From positions 124,001 through 188,000 of the forward strand of contig NZ_JBHIKY010000001.1 in assembly GCF_042139015.1 (NCBI RefSeq): a stretch of DNA of 64,000 bases, read 5' to 3'. This DNA comes from JBHIKY01 sp042139015. GTDB lineage: Bacteria; Bacillota; Bacilli; Bacillales; Marinococcaceae. Both the position numbers and the translations under genes were made by a program. Position 1 is the stretch's first letter. The number at the start of each line of letters is the position of its first letter. Below are positions 43,703 through 53,162 of this stretch, piece by piece. The notes beneath the pieces are model-generated. The model was not told where the DNA came from, did not search any database, and saw nothing but the letters and a program-made list of their open reading frames with translations.

Positions 43703-45433
43703 TTAGTTTTCCTGAAATAGCTTTTCACCAAGATGCAGCCTCCAGGCGATTTTAGCGACATGCGGTGTTTCTCTTGAAGTTGGAGCATGCGCTGCTAAAT
43801 ACCGCGCCAGCGCGATCAGCATGGTTTCTTTTGCCTTGGCTGCAAAGGGGGTATCTTCCTTATCCCAGCGGTCGTATTCCATACATGCCGCCTCATACAT
43901 CTGATAAGAATGGAAGTTTGCGTCCTCCCGTACTAAAGCATGGCCTAGCACGTTAAAGAGTATTTCTTTGTTTCCTCCGTGATGGACAAAATCAACCACC
44001 CACTGTGCTACCTCATTCACCTGCTGCTGTTTGTCAAGCAATTGCAGGAGCTCCTGGGAATCTAGTGAAGATGATGGAGTCTTCGAAGGCTGCGGCCGTT
44101 TCGCTGAAGGAATATTTAAAAAATGATCTAAATAAATGCTTGCCGCTCCGTGGAAAAGCGCTCGCGTCAATTGTTTATCCGGAGCGCGCCGGAGGCTTTC
44201 ATGAACAGCATGTGCATGCGTAAACGTATGCAGCACTGTATTCCAATCACGGAATTCGTTTTGAGTATGGAACCTTGCAATTCTTTCAGCGGAAGCGAGT
44301 GCAATTACCTGCCCGATCCGCCCGGGCTCTGCTCCCTTATATAATAGATCTGTCAGCTGTGTAATCATTTCAACCGGCTGATCGTTGAGAAGGGATTTCA
44401 TCAATTCTTCTTCATCAAAGTCTGTGCTTCCGGATTCCGGCACCTCTTCCAGGGCGGCAAAGGCTTCCTGCAGAGGTGTGACCAGATCCACAGGCGACTG
44501 CCATTGATGCAGCTCTTCACTTCGCGTCGCATTCCTAAATAACGGAGGTAAAGAGGAAAGGACCTGCTCCTTCTTTTCTCCATTCAGGAGATGAAGAACC
44601 TCAAAGGCTTTATTGTGAAAATCGAGCGTATGGCCGCCGTCGATATAAAAATGATCACTCGCTGCCGTCAGCAGCATCTGAGAAAGCTCCTTCGTATCGA
44701 TCTCTTTCGCAACAGCAGTGAGTACGACTCTTTCTGCGCCCTGGGCATCCCGAACTTCTATACAATTTCTATACCAGGCTTTTAATTGCTCGATATCTCC
44801 GCCATATCTCGCCAGCGGCCCGAGCAGATGCTGAGGCGGTCGGCCCGAGCAGTCCCGCGCCACATGCACCATTCCTTGATAAAGTGCCTGAATCCGCCCC
44901 TGCTCATCCAGCTTCGGCAAAATATTAGCCATTGCCGTTAAAATAGTAAGACCCGGCCCCCAGCCGCTGTCACGGTATGTCGTGCCAAAATCAACCCCGA
45001 TTTCGACAATTTCGTATTGCGGGACATTGTTTTTTACAAGTCCTACGACAGCTTTGGCAATGACAAGATCCAAATTCTGCTCGAGCCCTTTGCGCAGCCG
45101 ACTTTTGTATTCAGTTATGAGATTAAGATCCGGCTTCTTCGTATTGACCCACACCTCCCCCTCTTCAACGAGCACCTCATAAGTCTTTACATCATCCGCC
45201 CATGGATCGAGCGTGCCGCCGCTGTTGATATCAAAACGGGCATGGTGCCAATGACAGGTTAATATCCCATTACACAGGCTTCCCATATGAAGGGGAAACC
45301 CCATATGCGGACATCGGTTATCTACGGCATACACTTGATCGTTATAATAAAACACCGCAATGCTGCCCTTCACCACTTTTGCCTTCTCTTCCTTGATTTG
45401 TTTCATTGAACCAACGTTTACCCAGGATCCCAT
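43703..45433 (-). CDS. Rieske domain fused to a large helical domain of unknown function (576 aa)
   Basis: Residues 1-100 form a Rieske [2Fe-2S] domain with ligands in RCPHMGFPL and CHWHHARFD. The remaining about 470 residues are mostly helical, with conserved-looking FGTTYRDSGWGPGLTILTAMANILP, HVARDCSGRPPQHLLGPLA, a His-rich DHFYIDGGHTLDFHNKAFEVLH and FTHAHAVHESLRR. The clustered His/Asp residues could bind a metal, making an oxygenase-like enzyme with its own electron donor possible. I do not know the family's function. ATG at 45433 after AAGGAGG. Operon with the TIM-barrel isomerase. Confidence 0.75.
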   Translation of the reverse strand: MGSWVNVGSMKQIKEEKAKVVKGSIAVFYYNDQVYAVDNRCPHMGFPLHMGSLCNGILTCHWHHARFDINSGGTLDPWADDVKTYEVLVEEGEVWVNTKKPDLNLITEYKSRLRKGLEQNLDLVIAKAVVGLVKNNVPQYEIVEIGVDFGTTYRDSGWGPGLTILTAMANILPKLDEQGRIQALYQGMVHVARDCSGRPPQHLLGPLARYGGDIEQLKAWYRNCIEVRDAQGAERVVLTAVAKEIDTKELSQMLLTAASDHFYIDGGHTLDFHNKAFEVLHLLNGEKKEQVLSSLPPLFRNATRSEELHQWQSPVDLVTPLQEAFAALEEVPESGSTDFDEEELMKSLLNDQPVEMITQLTDLLYKGAEPGRIGQVIALASAERIARFHTQNEFRDWNTVLHTFTHAHAVHESLRRAPDKQLTRALFHGAASIYLDHFLNIPSAKRPQPSKTPSSSLDSQELLQLLDKQQQVNEVAQWVVDFVHHGGNKEILFNVLGHALVREDANFHSYQMYEAACMEYDRWDKEDTPFAAKAKETMLIALARYLAAHAPTSRETPHVAKIAWRLHLGEKLFQEN

Positions 45434-45766
45434 GTTGTGCCTCCTTTTAAGAACCAATTACTATTATTGTGCTTCTTTTCTGAAAACATGAAATCCTGCT
45501 TCGCTCGTATCTTTTTCTACGAAAATGGTCGTAGGCTGCGGGGTAAGGTTTGGTGGTTGCTGCGGCGGTAATAAGCTCGAAACTGAAGATTCAAGAAAAT
45601 CACCACGGCACCATTACCGTGGCAATATTATAACAGCATAATACTAATAAAACCTGCTCATATTATATGGTTACCGATCAACAAGCGGGTAGTATTCTTT
45701 TCCTTCCTTCTACCACCTTCCAAAAAACTGAGCAGTTCTGTTTGATTAAATATTTTTGATGACTCT
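45434..45766. other. Intergenic region (333 bp)
   Basis: No gene seen. A short hairpin, CCACGG/CCGTGG around CACCATTA at 45603-45622, is followed on the minus strand by TGATTTTC and might end the asparaginase transcript. Confidence 0.4.
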
Positions 45767-46741
45767 TTACACGAGTTCACTTTCTACTATTTTTTTCACG
45801 CGAGCCACATTTGAGGTTTTTCCCATTGCCCACATTAGTTTGGGCAGGAGAGCTTCCGTATTCATATCATTAGATAAAATAATCTTACTTTGGTCGATAA
45901 TTCTCCCTACTTTATAAAGAGTTAAATCAGCACCTTCTTCCAGACACTGTGTCGTTATGACCACAATCGTACCTTCATTGATTAATTTCTCAACAGTTTC
46001 AAAAAAATTTCTCTCTAAGAAAGGAAGTCCTCCACTCCCGAACGTTTCTATAATTAACCCATTAAATTGACCTCTTATGCTCTCTAACATTTCTGGTTTG
46101 GCTCCAGGAAATAATTTAAACAAATAAACGTCTGGACATAGCTCTGCGTCTAACTTAAACTCTCCCATAACCTTTTTAGACACACTCATGTTATAGGTTA
46201 TTTCTTGCTCTTCAATATAAGCAATATAGGGATAATTCACACTTTCAAAAGCATCGTAACTTTCCGTCCTCATCTTCACAGCTCTTGTGCCCGCAATCAC
46301 ACGCCCGCCAAATACTACAAATACACCAAATGTACCTTCGCTTGCAAACGTAACTGCGTCCCCTAAATTTTTTATCCCATCTGTTTTCTTTGCATCAATC
46401 GGCTGAATAGATCCGGTGACAACAACCGTTTTCTGTAAGTTATGTAACATATATGATAATGCGGCTGATGTATAGGATAAGGTGTCCGTACCATGTGTTA
46501 TTACAAAACCGTCATATTGGGAATAATTCTCATAAACAGCTTTTGCAATTTTGACCCAGTGTTCTGGCTGCATATTGGTACTGTCAATATTTAAGACCGT
46601 TTCAGTACTGATTTGGATCTTGCTTTCATCTACTGACAAAAAACGGCTCACCTCTTGTATAGGGATGCCAGGAATGAGCCCCTCATCAGTTTGTACACTA
46701 CCAATCGTACCACCTGTTGATAATAAAAGAATTTTTTTCAT
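45767..46741 (-). CDS. L-asparaginase 1
   Basis: A 324-residue asparaginase/glutaminase-family enzyme that hydrolyses asparagine to aspartate and ammonia. The first threonine is in LLSTGGTIGS and the second in VITHGTDTLSY, followed by GSIQPIDAKKTDG, typical of the cytoplasmic AnsA type. There is no signal peptide. ATG with AAAGGTGATG upstream. It is divergent from the AnsR-like regulator gene. A second asparaginase lies beyond that regulator; the two share the same motif layout but clearly differ in sequence. Confidence 0.92.
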   Translation of the reverse strand: MKKILLLSTGGTIGSVQTDEGLIPGIPIQEVSRFLSVDESKIQISTETVLNIDSTNMQPEHWVKIAKAVYENYSQYDGFVITHGTDTLSYTSAALSYMLHNLQKTVVVTGSIQPIDAKKTDGIKNLGDAVTFASEGTFGVFVVFGGRVIAGTRAVKMRTESYDAFESVNYPYIAYIEEQEITYNMSVSKKVMGEFKLDAELCPDVYLFKLFPGAKPEMLESIRGQFNGLIIETFGSGGLPFLERNFFETVEKLINEGTIVVITTQCLEEGADLTLYKVGRIIDQSKIILSNDMNTEALLPKLMWAMGKTSNVARVKKIVESELV

Positions 46742-46807
46742 TAGAGCATCACCTTTTAAATAAGAAATGTCAGTCGGAAACTTTTACTTAATTATAACCA
46801 GCTTACC

Positions 46808-46858
46808 ATAGACAAGATTTGTTAAAGGTTTTGGTCTATACCTCATATAAGCTATACT
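46808..46858 (+). promoter_or_regulatory. Promoter and candidate operator of the AnsR-like gene
   Basis: TTGGTC (46831-46836), a 16-base spacer and TATACT (46853-46858) form a plausible vegetative promoter. An inverted repeat, ATAGAC at 46808 and GTCTAT at 46834, overlaps the -35 box and lies between the two divergent genes. Autoregulation by the HTH protein is inferred. Confidence 0.42.
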
Positions 46859-46879
46859 ATTTGATGGGGGGATTATTAG

Positions 46880-47239
46880 ATGAAATTAACTAGACTTGCT
46901 GCACTCCGAAAAGAGAGAAAAAAATGGACGCTTCAAGAAACGGCAGATCAATTAGGAATTGCCAAAAGTACGTATGCAGGGTATGAGTCCGGCTACCGAC
47001 AACCATCGTTAGACTCACTGATTAAATTAGCCGATATTATGGACACGTCCATTGATTACTTATTGTATCGTAATGATGACAGCCGATCTCCCCTACAGAA
47101 AACAACTATTGAATTAAATGAGCAAATTGAGAATTGGAACTGGAACATACTTCTCGACAATAAGCACTTGACTAATGATGAATTGAATGATTTTATTGTA
47201 TTTGTTCGTACAAAAAGAGAATTACAAAAAGGGAATTAG
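46880..47239 (+). CDS. ansR: AnsR-like XRE regulator of asparagine utilisation
   Basis: A 119-residue protein with an N-terminal HTH (LAALRKERKKWTLQETADQL, GIAKSTYAGYESGYRQPSLD) and a short C-terminal helical region, the size and form of Bacillus AnsR, the repressor of the asparaginase-aspartase operon relieved by asparagine. ATG at 46880 after GGGGGG. It lies between two asparaginase genes and is convergent with the second. The identification rests on form and context. Confidence 0.78.
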   Translation: MKLTRLAALRKERKKWTLQETADQLGIAKSTYAGYESGYRQPSLDSLIKLADIMDTSIDYLLYRNDDSRSPLQKTTIELNEQIENWNWNILLDNKHLTNDELNDFIVFVRTKRELQKGN

Positions 47240-47259
47240 TATGGGATGGCCAATCATAA

Positions 47260-48258
47260 TCAAAATTGATATTCCATACTTTCTTCTTCAATCTCCCGGT
47301 TTATTTGATAAACAACTTCTTGTATCGTCTTACATTTCCCTAGAGCTATCATTAACTTTGGTAAGAGCGCTTCTGTATTCATATCGTTTGAGATCACAAC
47401 TTTATCTCTGTCTACCTTTCGACCTACTTCATAGAGATCTATATCAATACCTTCTTCAAGACATTGAGTAGTTAGAACAACAACCACCCCCAACTTTATT
47501 AACTTTCTGACTTCTTCAGCTACATTCACTTCAGAGAAAGGAATTCCGCCACTCCCAAAACATTCTATAATGACTCCTTTATAATGATCAGCGATAAACT
47601 GAAAAATTTCTTTATTAATTCCAGGATAAAGTTTTAGAACAAATACATGCGGGCATAAACTAGTTTTCAATACAAGGTTCTTATCTTCTTTTGGTTCACC
47701 TCGATTAGTGTGATATTTAATAACAGATTTCTCCACTTCAGCCACATAAGGATAGTTTACGCTTTCAAAAGCATGATTGCTGCGTGTTCTCAACTTTACG
47801 GCTCTTGTACCTTTAATTACTAGGCTGTTAAAGACAATATATACCCCCGCCATCCCCTCAGAAGCAAAATGAACAGTATCTATAAGGTTTTTTTCTCCAT
47901 CGGAATGTTTGAAGGAGAGCGGAATCTGGGATCCCGTCAAAACTACAGGCTTGTCCAAGTTTATTAACATCGAATGTAGTGCAGCTGCGGTATAAGCCAT
48001 TGTATCTGTACCATGGGTAATAACAAAACCATCATACTCATCGTAATAGTTGTGAATCATCGTTGCGATTTCAATCCAATGATTTGGATAAATGTTTGTA
48101 CTATCAAGGTTTAAGGATACTTTGGAATCCACCTCGCAGTTAAATCGACTCGCGAATGTACTCACCATTTCCTCCGGGCTTATTCCAGGGGTAAGTCCCT
48201 TATCACTCTGAATTGATGCTATTGTTCCTCCTGTACCAATGAGAAGTATTTTTTTCAT
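47260..48258 (-). CDS. L-asparaginase 2
   Basis: A 332-residue asparaginase with GTGGTIAS and VITHGTDTMAYTAAAL catalytic threonine motifs and GSQIPLSFKHSDGEKNL. No leader, so cytoplasmic. A GTG at 48267 abuts the ribosome binding site; the ATG at 48258 (AAAGGG, 8 bases) is preferred. It follows the nhaC-like gene by about 48 bases and is probably expressed from that gene's promoter, which carries paired direct repeats. Confidence 0.92.
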   Translation of the reverse strand: MKKILLIGTGGTIASIQSDKGLTPGISPEEMVSTFASRFNCEVDSKVSLNLDSTNIYPNHWIEIATMIHNYYDEYDGFVITHGTDTMAYTAAALHSMLINLDKPVVLTGSQIPLSFKHSDGEKNLIDTVHFASEGMAGVYIVFNSLVIKGTRAVKLRTRSNHAFESVNYPYVAEVEKSVIKYHTNRGEPKEDKNLVLKTSLCPHVFVLKLYPGINKEIFQFIADHYKGVIIECFGSGGIPFSEVNVAEEVRKLIKLGVVVVLTTQCLEEGIDIDLYEVGRKVDRDKVVISNDMNTEALLPKLMIALGKCKTIQEVVYQINREIEEESMEYQF

Positions 48259-48306
48259 CGTTTGCACCCTTTCGTTTAATATAAAAGTATTAAATATATC
48301 TAGTAT

Positions 48307-49731
48307 TTAATTAGAATTGTGACTTTCTTGGTCTGAATCTGTATTCTTCTGATGGGAGCTCGTATACCAAATGAATTTACCTGTATAACCGTATATGATG
48401 ACTAGAGCTATAGAAATAAAACTCATCCACATGAACGGAAGATAAGATAATGTGGAAACACCCAAGACTCCTGCCATAAAGATTCCATTATCTGACCAGG
48501 GAACCATTCCCGATGTCATCGTCCCCCCTACTTCAGTATTACGAGACAAAACTCTTCGATCAATATGCATTCTGTCATAGCTGGATTCCATAAGTTTAGG
48601 CGTTAAAATTAACGATACGTACATCGCACATCCGAAAATGTTTGAGAACAGCCCAACAAAAACCGTAGAAGTTGATAAACTACCTGCATTATTAATTTTA
48701 TTTACAAAAGCATTCATGATGACCGTTAAAACCCCAATTTTTTCAAGCAAACCTCCTAAACCAAGGCCAAGAATAACGACAACAATGGAGTCTAGCATCC
48801 CGCTTATCCCCCCCCTGTTTAGTAAATTGTCAATAAATTTTGAATCTGAATCTATGCTAAACCCATTGTAGGCTGTTTCAAGCGCATTAAGGAAAGATAA
48901 GTCCTGGAATAATGCAGCCCAAACCACTCCTACTAACGCTCCTAATGAAATAGTTGGGATGGAAGGTTTTTTCAAAACTAATAATCCTATTACAATTAGG
49001 GCAGGTACTAGCATAAGGGGGCTGATATGAAATGTTTTGTTTAAGGCAGTCATTATAGTTTGAACTCTATCTAAGTCTACATTTCCCCTACTATAACTGA
49101 ATCCAGTAATTGTGAAGAGCAGGGCTGTTAGGATAAATGCTGGTATATCCAAATACAACATAGATTTCACGTGTGAGATCACATTTACCTTAGACATTGA
49201 AGCGGCAAGGATAGTGCTGTCTGATAACGGTGATAATTTATCTCCAAAATAAGCACCGGATAATACAGCTCCTGCTACTAGAGGAAGAGGGAGACCGAGA
49301 CCTTCACCGATCCCCATCATCGCAATACCAGCCGTTCCCACTGTTCCCCAAGAGGTTCCAGTAGAGAGGGAAGTCAAGGCACAAATAATCAGGGTTGCCA
49401 ATAAGAAGATGGATGGATGGATGAAATCTAATCCATAATATATAATCGTTGGGACAATCCCCCCAGCAATCCATGTACCAATAAGTGCTCCGACGGCCAT
49501 TAGAATGATTACAGCTTCCAAGCCATTAGAAATCCCTTTCATAATTGAGGTTTGCAAATATTCATAGTTAAAACCCAGTCTCAAACCAAGCAATATTATC
49601 AAAAACCAGGCAACAAACAACGCAAGTTGAATAGGCAAGTTAAAAATGGCGGTAAAAGAAAAAACTATAGCTAAAAATGCAAGCAACACGATACACACTT
49701 CAAAAATTGACGGCAACCTTTCATTACTCAA
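48307..49731 (-). CDS. nhaC: NhaC family Na+/H+ antiporter (MleN-like)
   Basis: A 474-residue membrane protein with about 12 helices. NhaC landmarks are ALTSLSTGTSWGTVGTAGIAMMGIG, GAYFGDKLSPLSDSTILA and EVGGTMTSGMVPWSDNG. In Bacillus, the NhaC-type MleN next to asparaginase and aspartase genes exchanges malate and lactate with sodium and protons; the same context here suggests it handles products of asparagine breakdown or sodium balance during uptake. TTG start at 49731 after GGAGGGG. First gene of a unit with asparaginase 2. Confidence 0.88.
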   Translation of the reverse strand: MSNERLPSIFEVCIVLLAFLAIVFSFTAIFNLPIQLALFVAWFLIILLGLRLGFNYEYLQTSIMKGISNGLEAVIILMAVGALIGTWIAGGIVPTIIYYGLDFIHPSIFLLATLIICALTSLSTGTSWGTVGTAGIAMMGIGEGLGLPLPLVAGAVLSGAYFGDKLSPLSDSTILAASMSKVNVISHVKSMLYLDIPAFILTALLFTITGFSYSRGNVDLDRVQTIMTALNKTFHISPLMLVPALIVIGLLVLKKPSIPTISLGALVGVVWAALFQDLSFLNALETAYNGFSIDSDSKFIDNLLNRGGISGMLDSIVVVILGLGLGGLLEKIGVLTVIMNAFVNKINNAGSLSTSTVFVGLFSNIFGCAMYVSLILTPKLMESSYDRMHIDRRVLSRNTEVGGTMTSGMVPWSDNGIFMAGVLGVSTLSYLPFMWMSFISIALVIIYGYTGKFIWYTSSHQKNTDSDQESHNSN

Positions 49732-49776
49732 AGAAACCCCTCCAAATTAGTAATTATGTATTAACAAATACAAAAG

Positions 49777-49857
49777 TACGCTTAACGAGAACATTTTTGA
49801 CTATAATATCATAAAATATCGAATTTACAAAATTTTTTACGCTTAACGAGAACATTT
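49777..49857 (-). promoter_or_regulatory. nhaC-asparaginase promoter flanked by a 20-bp direct repeat
   Basis: TACGCTTAACGAGAACATTT occurs identically at 49777-49796 and 49838-49857. Between the copies, on the minus strand, lie TTGTAA (49830-49825), a 16-base spacer and TATTAT (49808-49803). One copy is thus just upstream of the -35 box and the other near the start of transcription. This arrangement suggests a repressor or activator that binds both sites. Confidence 0.72.
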
Positions 49858-49860
49858 ATT

Positions 49861-50137
49861 AAGAGGAGGTATTTAAAAACATAGGTGCTTATTCTACTTG
49901 ATGAATTCATTTGCAGAGAGTGGTGTAAATTCAATGAGGGGATGAGCTTTACAACCCTTAGTAGTAGCATGGCCAGACTAGATCGATTGGAGTTTTAGCG
50001 CAGCAAATAGGCGCAATTCAAGATAGTTGAATTGCGCTAATCAATCTGGTGGTACCTTAATTTTCCTTCGTTATGTTTTTCCAGGGCACAAGTTCATATT
50101 TCATAGATCATTTATCTTAACATTGTAATATGTTTGG
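49861..50137. other. Intergenic region with gene remnant and hairpin
   Basis: A short plus-strand frame at 49885-49998 (LLDEFICREWCKFNEGMSF ... MARLDRLEF) reads like a protein end, but has a poorly spaced AGGAGG and no complete gene, so it may be a remnant. A perfect hairpin (GCGCAATTCAA/TTGAATTGCGC) follows at 50011-50037. Confidence 0.4.
50011..50037. terminator. Perfect 11-bp hairpin downstream of the symporter gene
   Basis: GCGCAATTCAA and TTGAATTGCGC enclose GATAG. It lies about 100 bases past the symporter stop on the minus strand. U-run is absent, so it is weak or only part of a terminator. Confidence 0.5.
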
Positions 50138-51394
50138 CTAAAGATACCCTTTGGTCTCCATACTTTTTTGGTCGATTTGGTTCTCTTTCTTTTGTTCAGA
50201 GCGATCAATAATGTAAGCACAAGTCGCATCTCCCGTTATATTGAGAGCAGTACGCAACATATCTAGTAACCGGTCTACCCCAAGAATTAAGGCAATTCCT
50301 TCAACGGGAAGACCTACTTGCTGAAGTACCATCGAGAGCATAATTAAACCTACACCTGGAACGCCTGCAGTTCCTATACTCGCTAGAGTAGCTGTCAGCA
50401 CCACCATCATTAACTGAGAAAAGCCCAGCGTTTCACCGTACACCTGAGCAATAAATATTGTCGCTACAGCCTGCATGATTGCAGTTCCATCCATATTAAT
50501 TGTGGCTCCAAGAGGCTGCACAAAACTGCTGACTGACTTGCTTATACCAAGCCGTTCCTGAGCGGTTCTCATTGAAATGGGCAACGTTCCACTCGAACTG
50601 GATGTACTAAAAGCGACCATCATAGCTGGGAAAAAGTTTTTATAAAACGTAATAGGACTCGCTTTTCCAAGACCTTTAATGGCAATGCTATACGTTATTC
50701 CAGCATGTAAAAGTAACCCGGCAATAATGGTGAGCATATACATAAGCATCGACTGAATACCTCTCATCCCTGCTTCACCAAGCGCAGAAGCAATCAAGGC
50801 AAAGGCACCATACGGTGCTGTATACATAACTACATTTACTAGAAACATCATTACATCGTTTCCCTGCTCAAGCATCTTATGAAGTCCTGCTGTTTTATCC
50901 CCAAGTTTTGCCAGGGCGATACCAAGGAATACGGCTACTGCAATGATCTGTAACATGTTCGCGTCCGCCATCGCGCTGATCGGATTATCTGGAATGATGC
51001 CCAGAAGATTATCTTTTATGGATGGCGCTTCCCCTGCTTTGTAGGTGGCACTATCGGTATTAAATATCCCCTCTTCTCCCGGTTGAATCACGTACGCCAG
51101 CAATAGACCAATCACGAGAGCAATAGCGGTGGTGCTTAGATAAAAAGCAATCGTTTTTCCACCAATCCGGCCTAACTGAACCGGGTCTTTTAAACTCGCT
51201 GTACCGAGTGAAATCGAAATAAATACGATAGGTACTACGAGCATTTTAATCAAATTCAAGAAAAGATGACCCACAGGTTCGAGAACAAAGTTATTAAGCG
51301 TATTATAAATGTTATTAGATACGAAATTTAAAACAATGCCTGCGACAATACCCAAAAAAAGGGCAATCAGTATCTTTTTTGTTAAATTATGCAA
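50138..51394 (-). CDS. Dicarboxylate/amino acid:cation symporter (DAACS family)
   Basis: A 418-residue transporter of the glutamate/aspartate/C4-dicarboxylate family. It has the serine-rich re-entrant loop SSSSGTLPISM, the sodium/substrate motif INMDGTAIMQAV, and the second loop TASIGTAGVPGVG near the C-terminus, with the substrate-binding arginine/aspartate in LILGVDRLLDMLRTALNITGDA. Together with aspartase directly upstream it would import aspartate or related acids and feed them to fumarate. Start ATG at 51394. Confidence 0.92.
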   Translation of the reverse strand: MHNLTKKILIALFLGIVAGIVLNFVSNNIYNTLNNFVLEPVGHLFLNLIKMLVVPIVFISISLGTASLKDPVQLGRIGGKTIAFYLSTTAIALVIGLLLAYVIQPGEEGIFNTDSATYKAGEAPSIKDNLLGIIPDNPISAMADANMLQIIAVAVFLGIALAKLGDKTAGLHKMLEQGNDVMMFLVNVVMYTAPYGAFALIASALGEAGMRGIQSMLMYMLTIIAGLLLHAGITYSIAIKGLGKASPITFYKNFFPAMMVAFSTSSSSGTLPISMRTAQERLGISKSVSSFVQPLGATINMDGTAIMQAVATIFIAQVYGETLGFSQLMMVVLTATLASIGTAGVPGVGLIMLSMVLQQVGLPVEGIALILGVDRLLDMLRTALNITGDATCAYIIDRSEQKKENQIDQKSMETKGYL

Positions 51395-51550
51395 TGTTTT
51401 CTTAGCTCCTCTCTGTTACAAGCCACGTGTAAAGTCCAGGTATCAACGATTTCAGTTTATGAACAACGAGCGAAATCACTTAGGGTGCTGCGTTCCAACT
51501 AGCCATTCGCAAAGCAACTTTCCTTTATTCCACCTAATTCTGTAAGTGAA

Positions 51551-52987
51551 TTACGTTCTATCAAAAAGCTCTGCCCCAGAAATTCCTGGGTTTGTCATCT
51601 CATAAGGATTTAAAACAAGATTCAGTTCTTCTTCTGATAACACTCCGTAATGCAGACATATATCACGAACAGAGTTTCCTTTTAAAATGGCTTCTCGTGC
51701 AATGCGTGCTGCCACTTCATATCCAATATGAGGATTCACAGCTGTAATGATACCTACACTATTTTCTACATAATCTTTTAAACGATTTTCATTTGCTTCA
51801 ATACCTGCCAGACAGTTGTCAGTGAAAGTCCTGAAGGCATTGTTCATGATGCTGATGGATTGCAGCAAGTTAAACACAAGTACAGGTTCCATCACGTTCA
51901 ATTCAAGCTGACCCGCTTCAGATGCCAAGCAAATGGTATGGTCATTGCCAATAACTTGGAACGCTACTTGATTAATCATTTCCGGCATTACCGGATTGAC
52001 TTTTCCCGGCATAATAGAGGATCCTGGCTGACGGGAAGGCAAACTAATTTCAGCAAGGCCCGCTCGAGGACCGGAGGCCATTAAACGAAGGTCATTCGCG
52101 ATTTTAGACATATTCATCATACAAACTTTCAACGCCGCGGAGACTTCTGTATAAGCATCAGTATTTTGTGTCGCATCTACAAGATGGTCCGCCCCAACAA
52201 GCGGAAACCCGCTAATATCCGCCAAATGCTGAACGACACTTTTGATGTATCGAGGGTCTGCATTTAATCCCGTTCCGACCGCTGTTGCTCCCATGTTAAT
52301 TTCATATAAATGCTGGCGTGATTGGTGAATGCGTGTAATGTCACGCTGTACAGAACGACTATATGCTTCAAACTCTTGACCTAGACGGATGGGCACAGCA
52401 TCCTGAAGATGAGTCCTTCCCATTTTAATCACATGATCGAATTGTTCTGCCTTTTCCTTAAAGAAACCGAGCATATATTGCATCGTATGTAAAAGCTTTT
52501 CGAGCAATTGAAGAGTAGCGATATGAATCGCTGTCGGGAAGACATCGTTGGTTGACTGAGACATGTTCACATGGCTATTTGGACTCAAATGAACATAGTC
52601 CCCTTTATCTTTGCCAAGCAATTCCAGTGCACGGTTAGCAATCACCTCGTTCGTGTTCATGTTTATGGAAGTGCCGGCACCGCCCTGGATAGGATCCACG
52701 ATAAAATGATCATGCCATTTGCCTTCAATCACTTCGTCCGCTGCTTGAATGATTGCTCTCTCAAAACCTTTATATAAACGGTGCGTGTCCATGTTTGCTA
52801 ACGCAGCTGCTTTTTTCACCATCGTCAAAGCTTTAATTAAGTCTTCATGAATTCGATAGCCGGTTATCGGGAAATTTTCGACTGCACGTATGGTTTGGAT
52901 ACCATAATAAGCCTCTTTAGGTACTTCTTTTGATCCTAAAAAATCTTTTTCAATGCGAACGCTTTCATTTATGTTGATGACTGCCAT
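51551..52987 (-). CDS. aspA: Aspartate ammonia-lyase (aspartase)
   Basis: A 478-residue fumarase/aspartase-superfamily enzyme that converts L-aspartate to fumarate and ammonia. It has MNTNEVIANRA, the SQSTNDVFPTAIH motif, MGRTHLQDAVPIRLGQEF and the signature GSSIMPGKVNPVMPEM. The length and the HLQDAVPI loop match aspartase rather than fumarase (TxLMDA). ATG after GAGGAGG. It is upstream of and co-directional with the symporter gene. Its substrate is the product of the two asparaginases nearby, so they form one pathway. Confidence 0.94.
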   Translation of the reverse strand: MAVININESVRIEKDFLGSKEVPKEAYYGIQTIRAVENFPITGYRIHEDLIKALTMVKKAAALANMDTHRLYKGFERAIIQAADEVIEGKWHDHFIVDPIQGGAGTSINMNTNEVIANRALELLGKDKGDYVHLSPNSHVNMSQSTNDVFPTAIHIATLQLLEKLLHTMQYMLGFFKEKAEQFDHVIKMGRTHLQDAVPIRLGQEFEAYSRSVQRDITRIHQSRQHLYEINMGATAVGTGLNADPRYIKSVVQHLADISGFPLVGADHLVDATQNTDAYTEVSAALKVCMMNMSKIANDLRLMASGPRAGLAEISLPSRQPGSSIMPGKVNPVMPEMINQVAFQVIGNDHTICLASEAGQLELNVMEPVLVFNLLQSISIMNNAFRTFTDNCLAGIEANENRLKDYVENSVGIITAVNPHIGYEVAARIAREAILKGNSVRDICLHYGVLSEEELNLVLNPYEMTNPGISGAELFDRT

Positions 52988-53162
52988 AATGGTTCCTCCT
53001 CTTGTTCATTCTTCGATTATTTTGATTGTATAATCGGCCCTACGAATCCCTACTAAAACCTACAAAAGAAAATGGAAAAATTAAAAATTCTCAAGCAAAA
53101 CTCTTTCCTCCTGTGTTCAATTTGTTATGTTTATAGGGAGTGAACTGGGGAGGGGGGGCGGA

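Noticed and set aside
49885..49998. 37-residue plus-strand frame after the nhaC promoter as a gene
   Set aside because: The AGGAGG lies 15 bases from the GTG and the frame looks like a truncated protein end, so it is noted only as a possible remnant.
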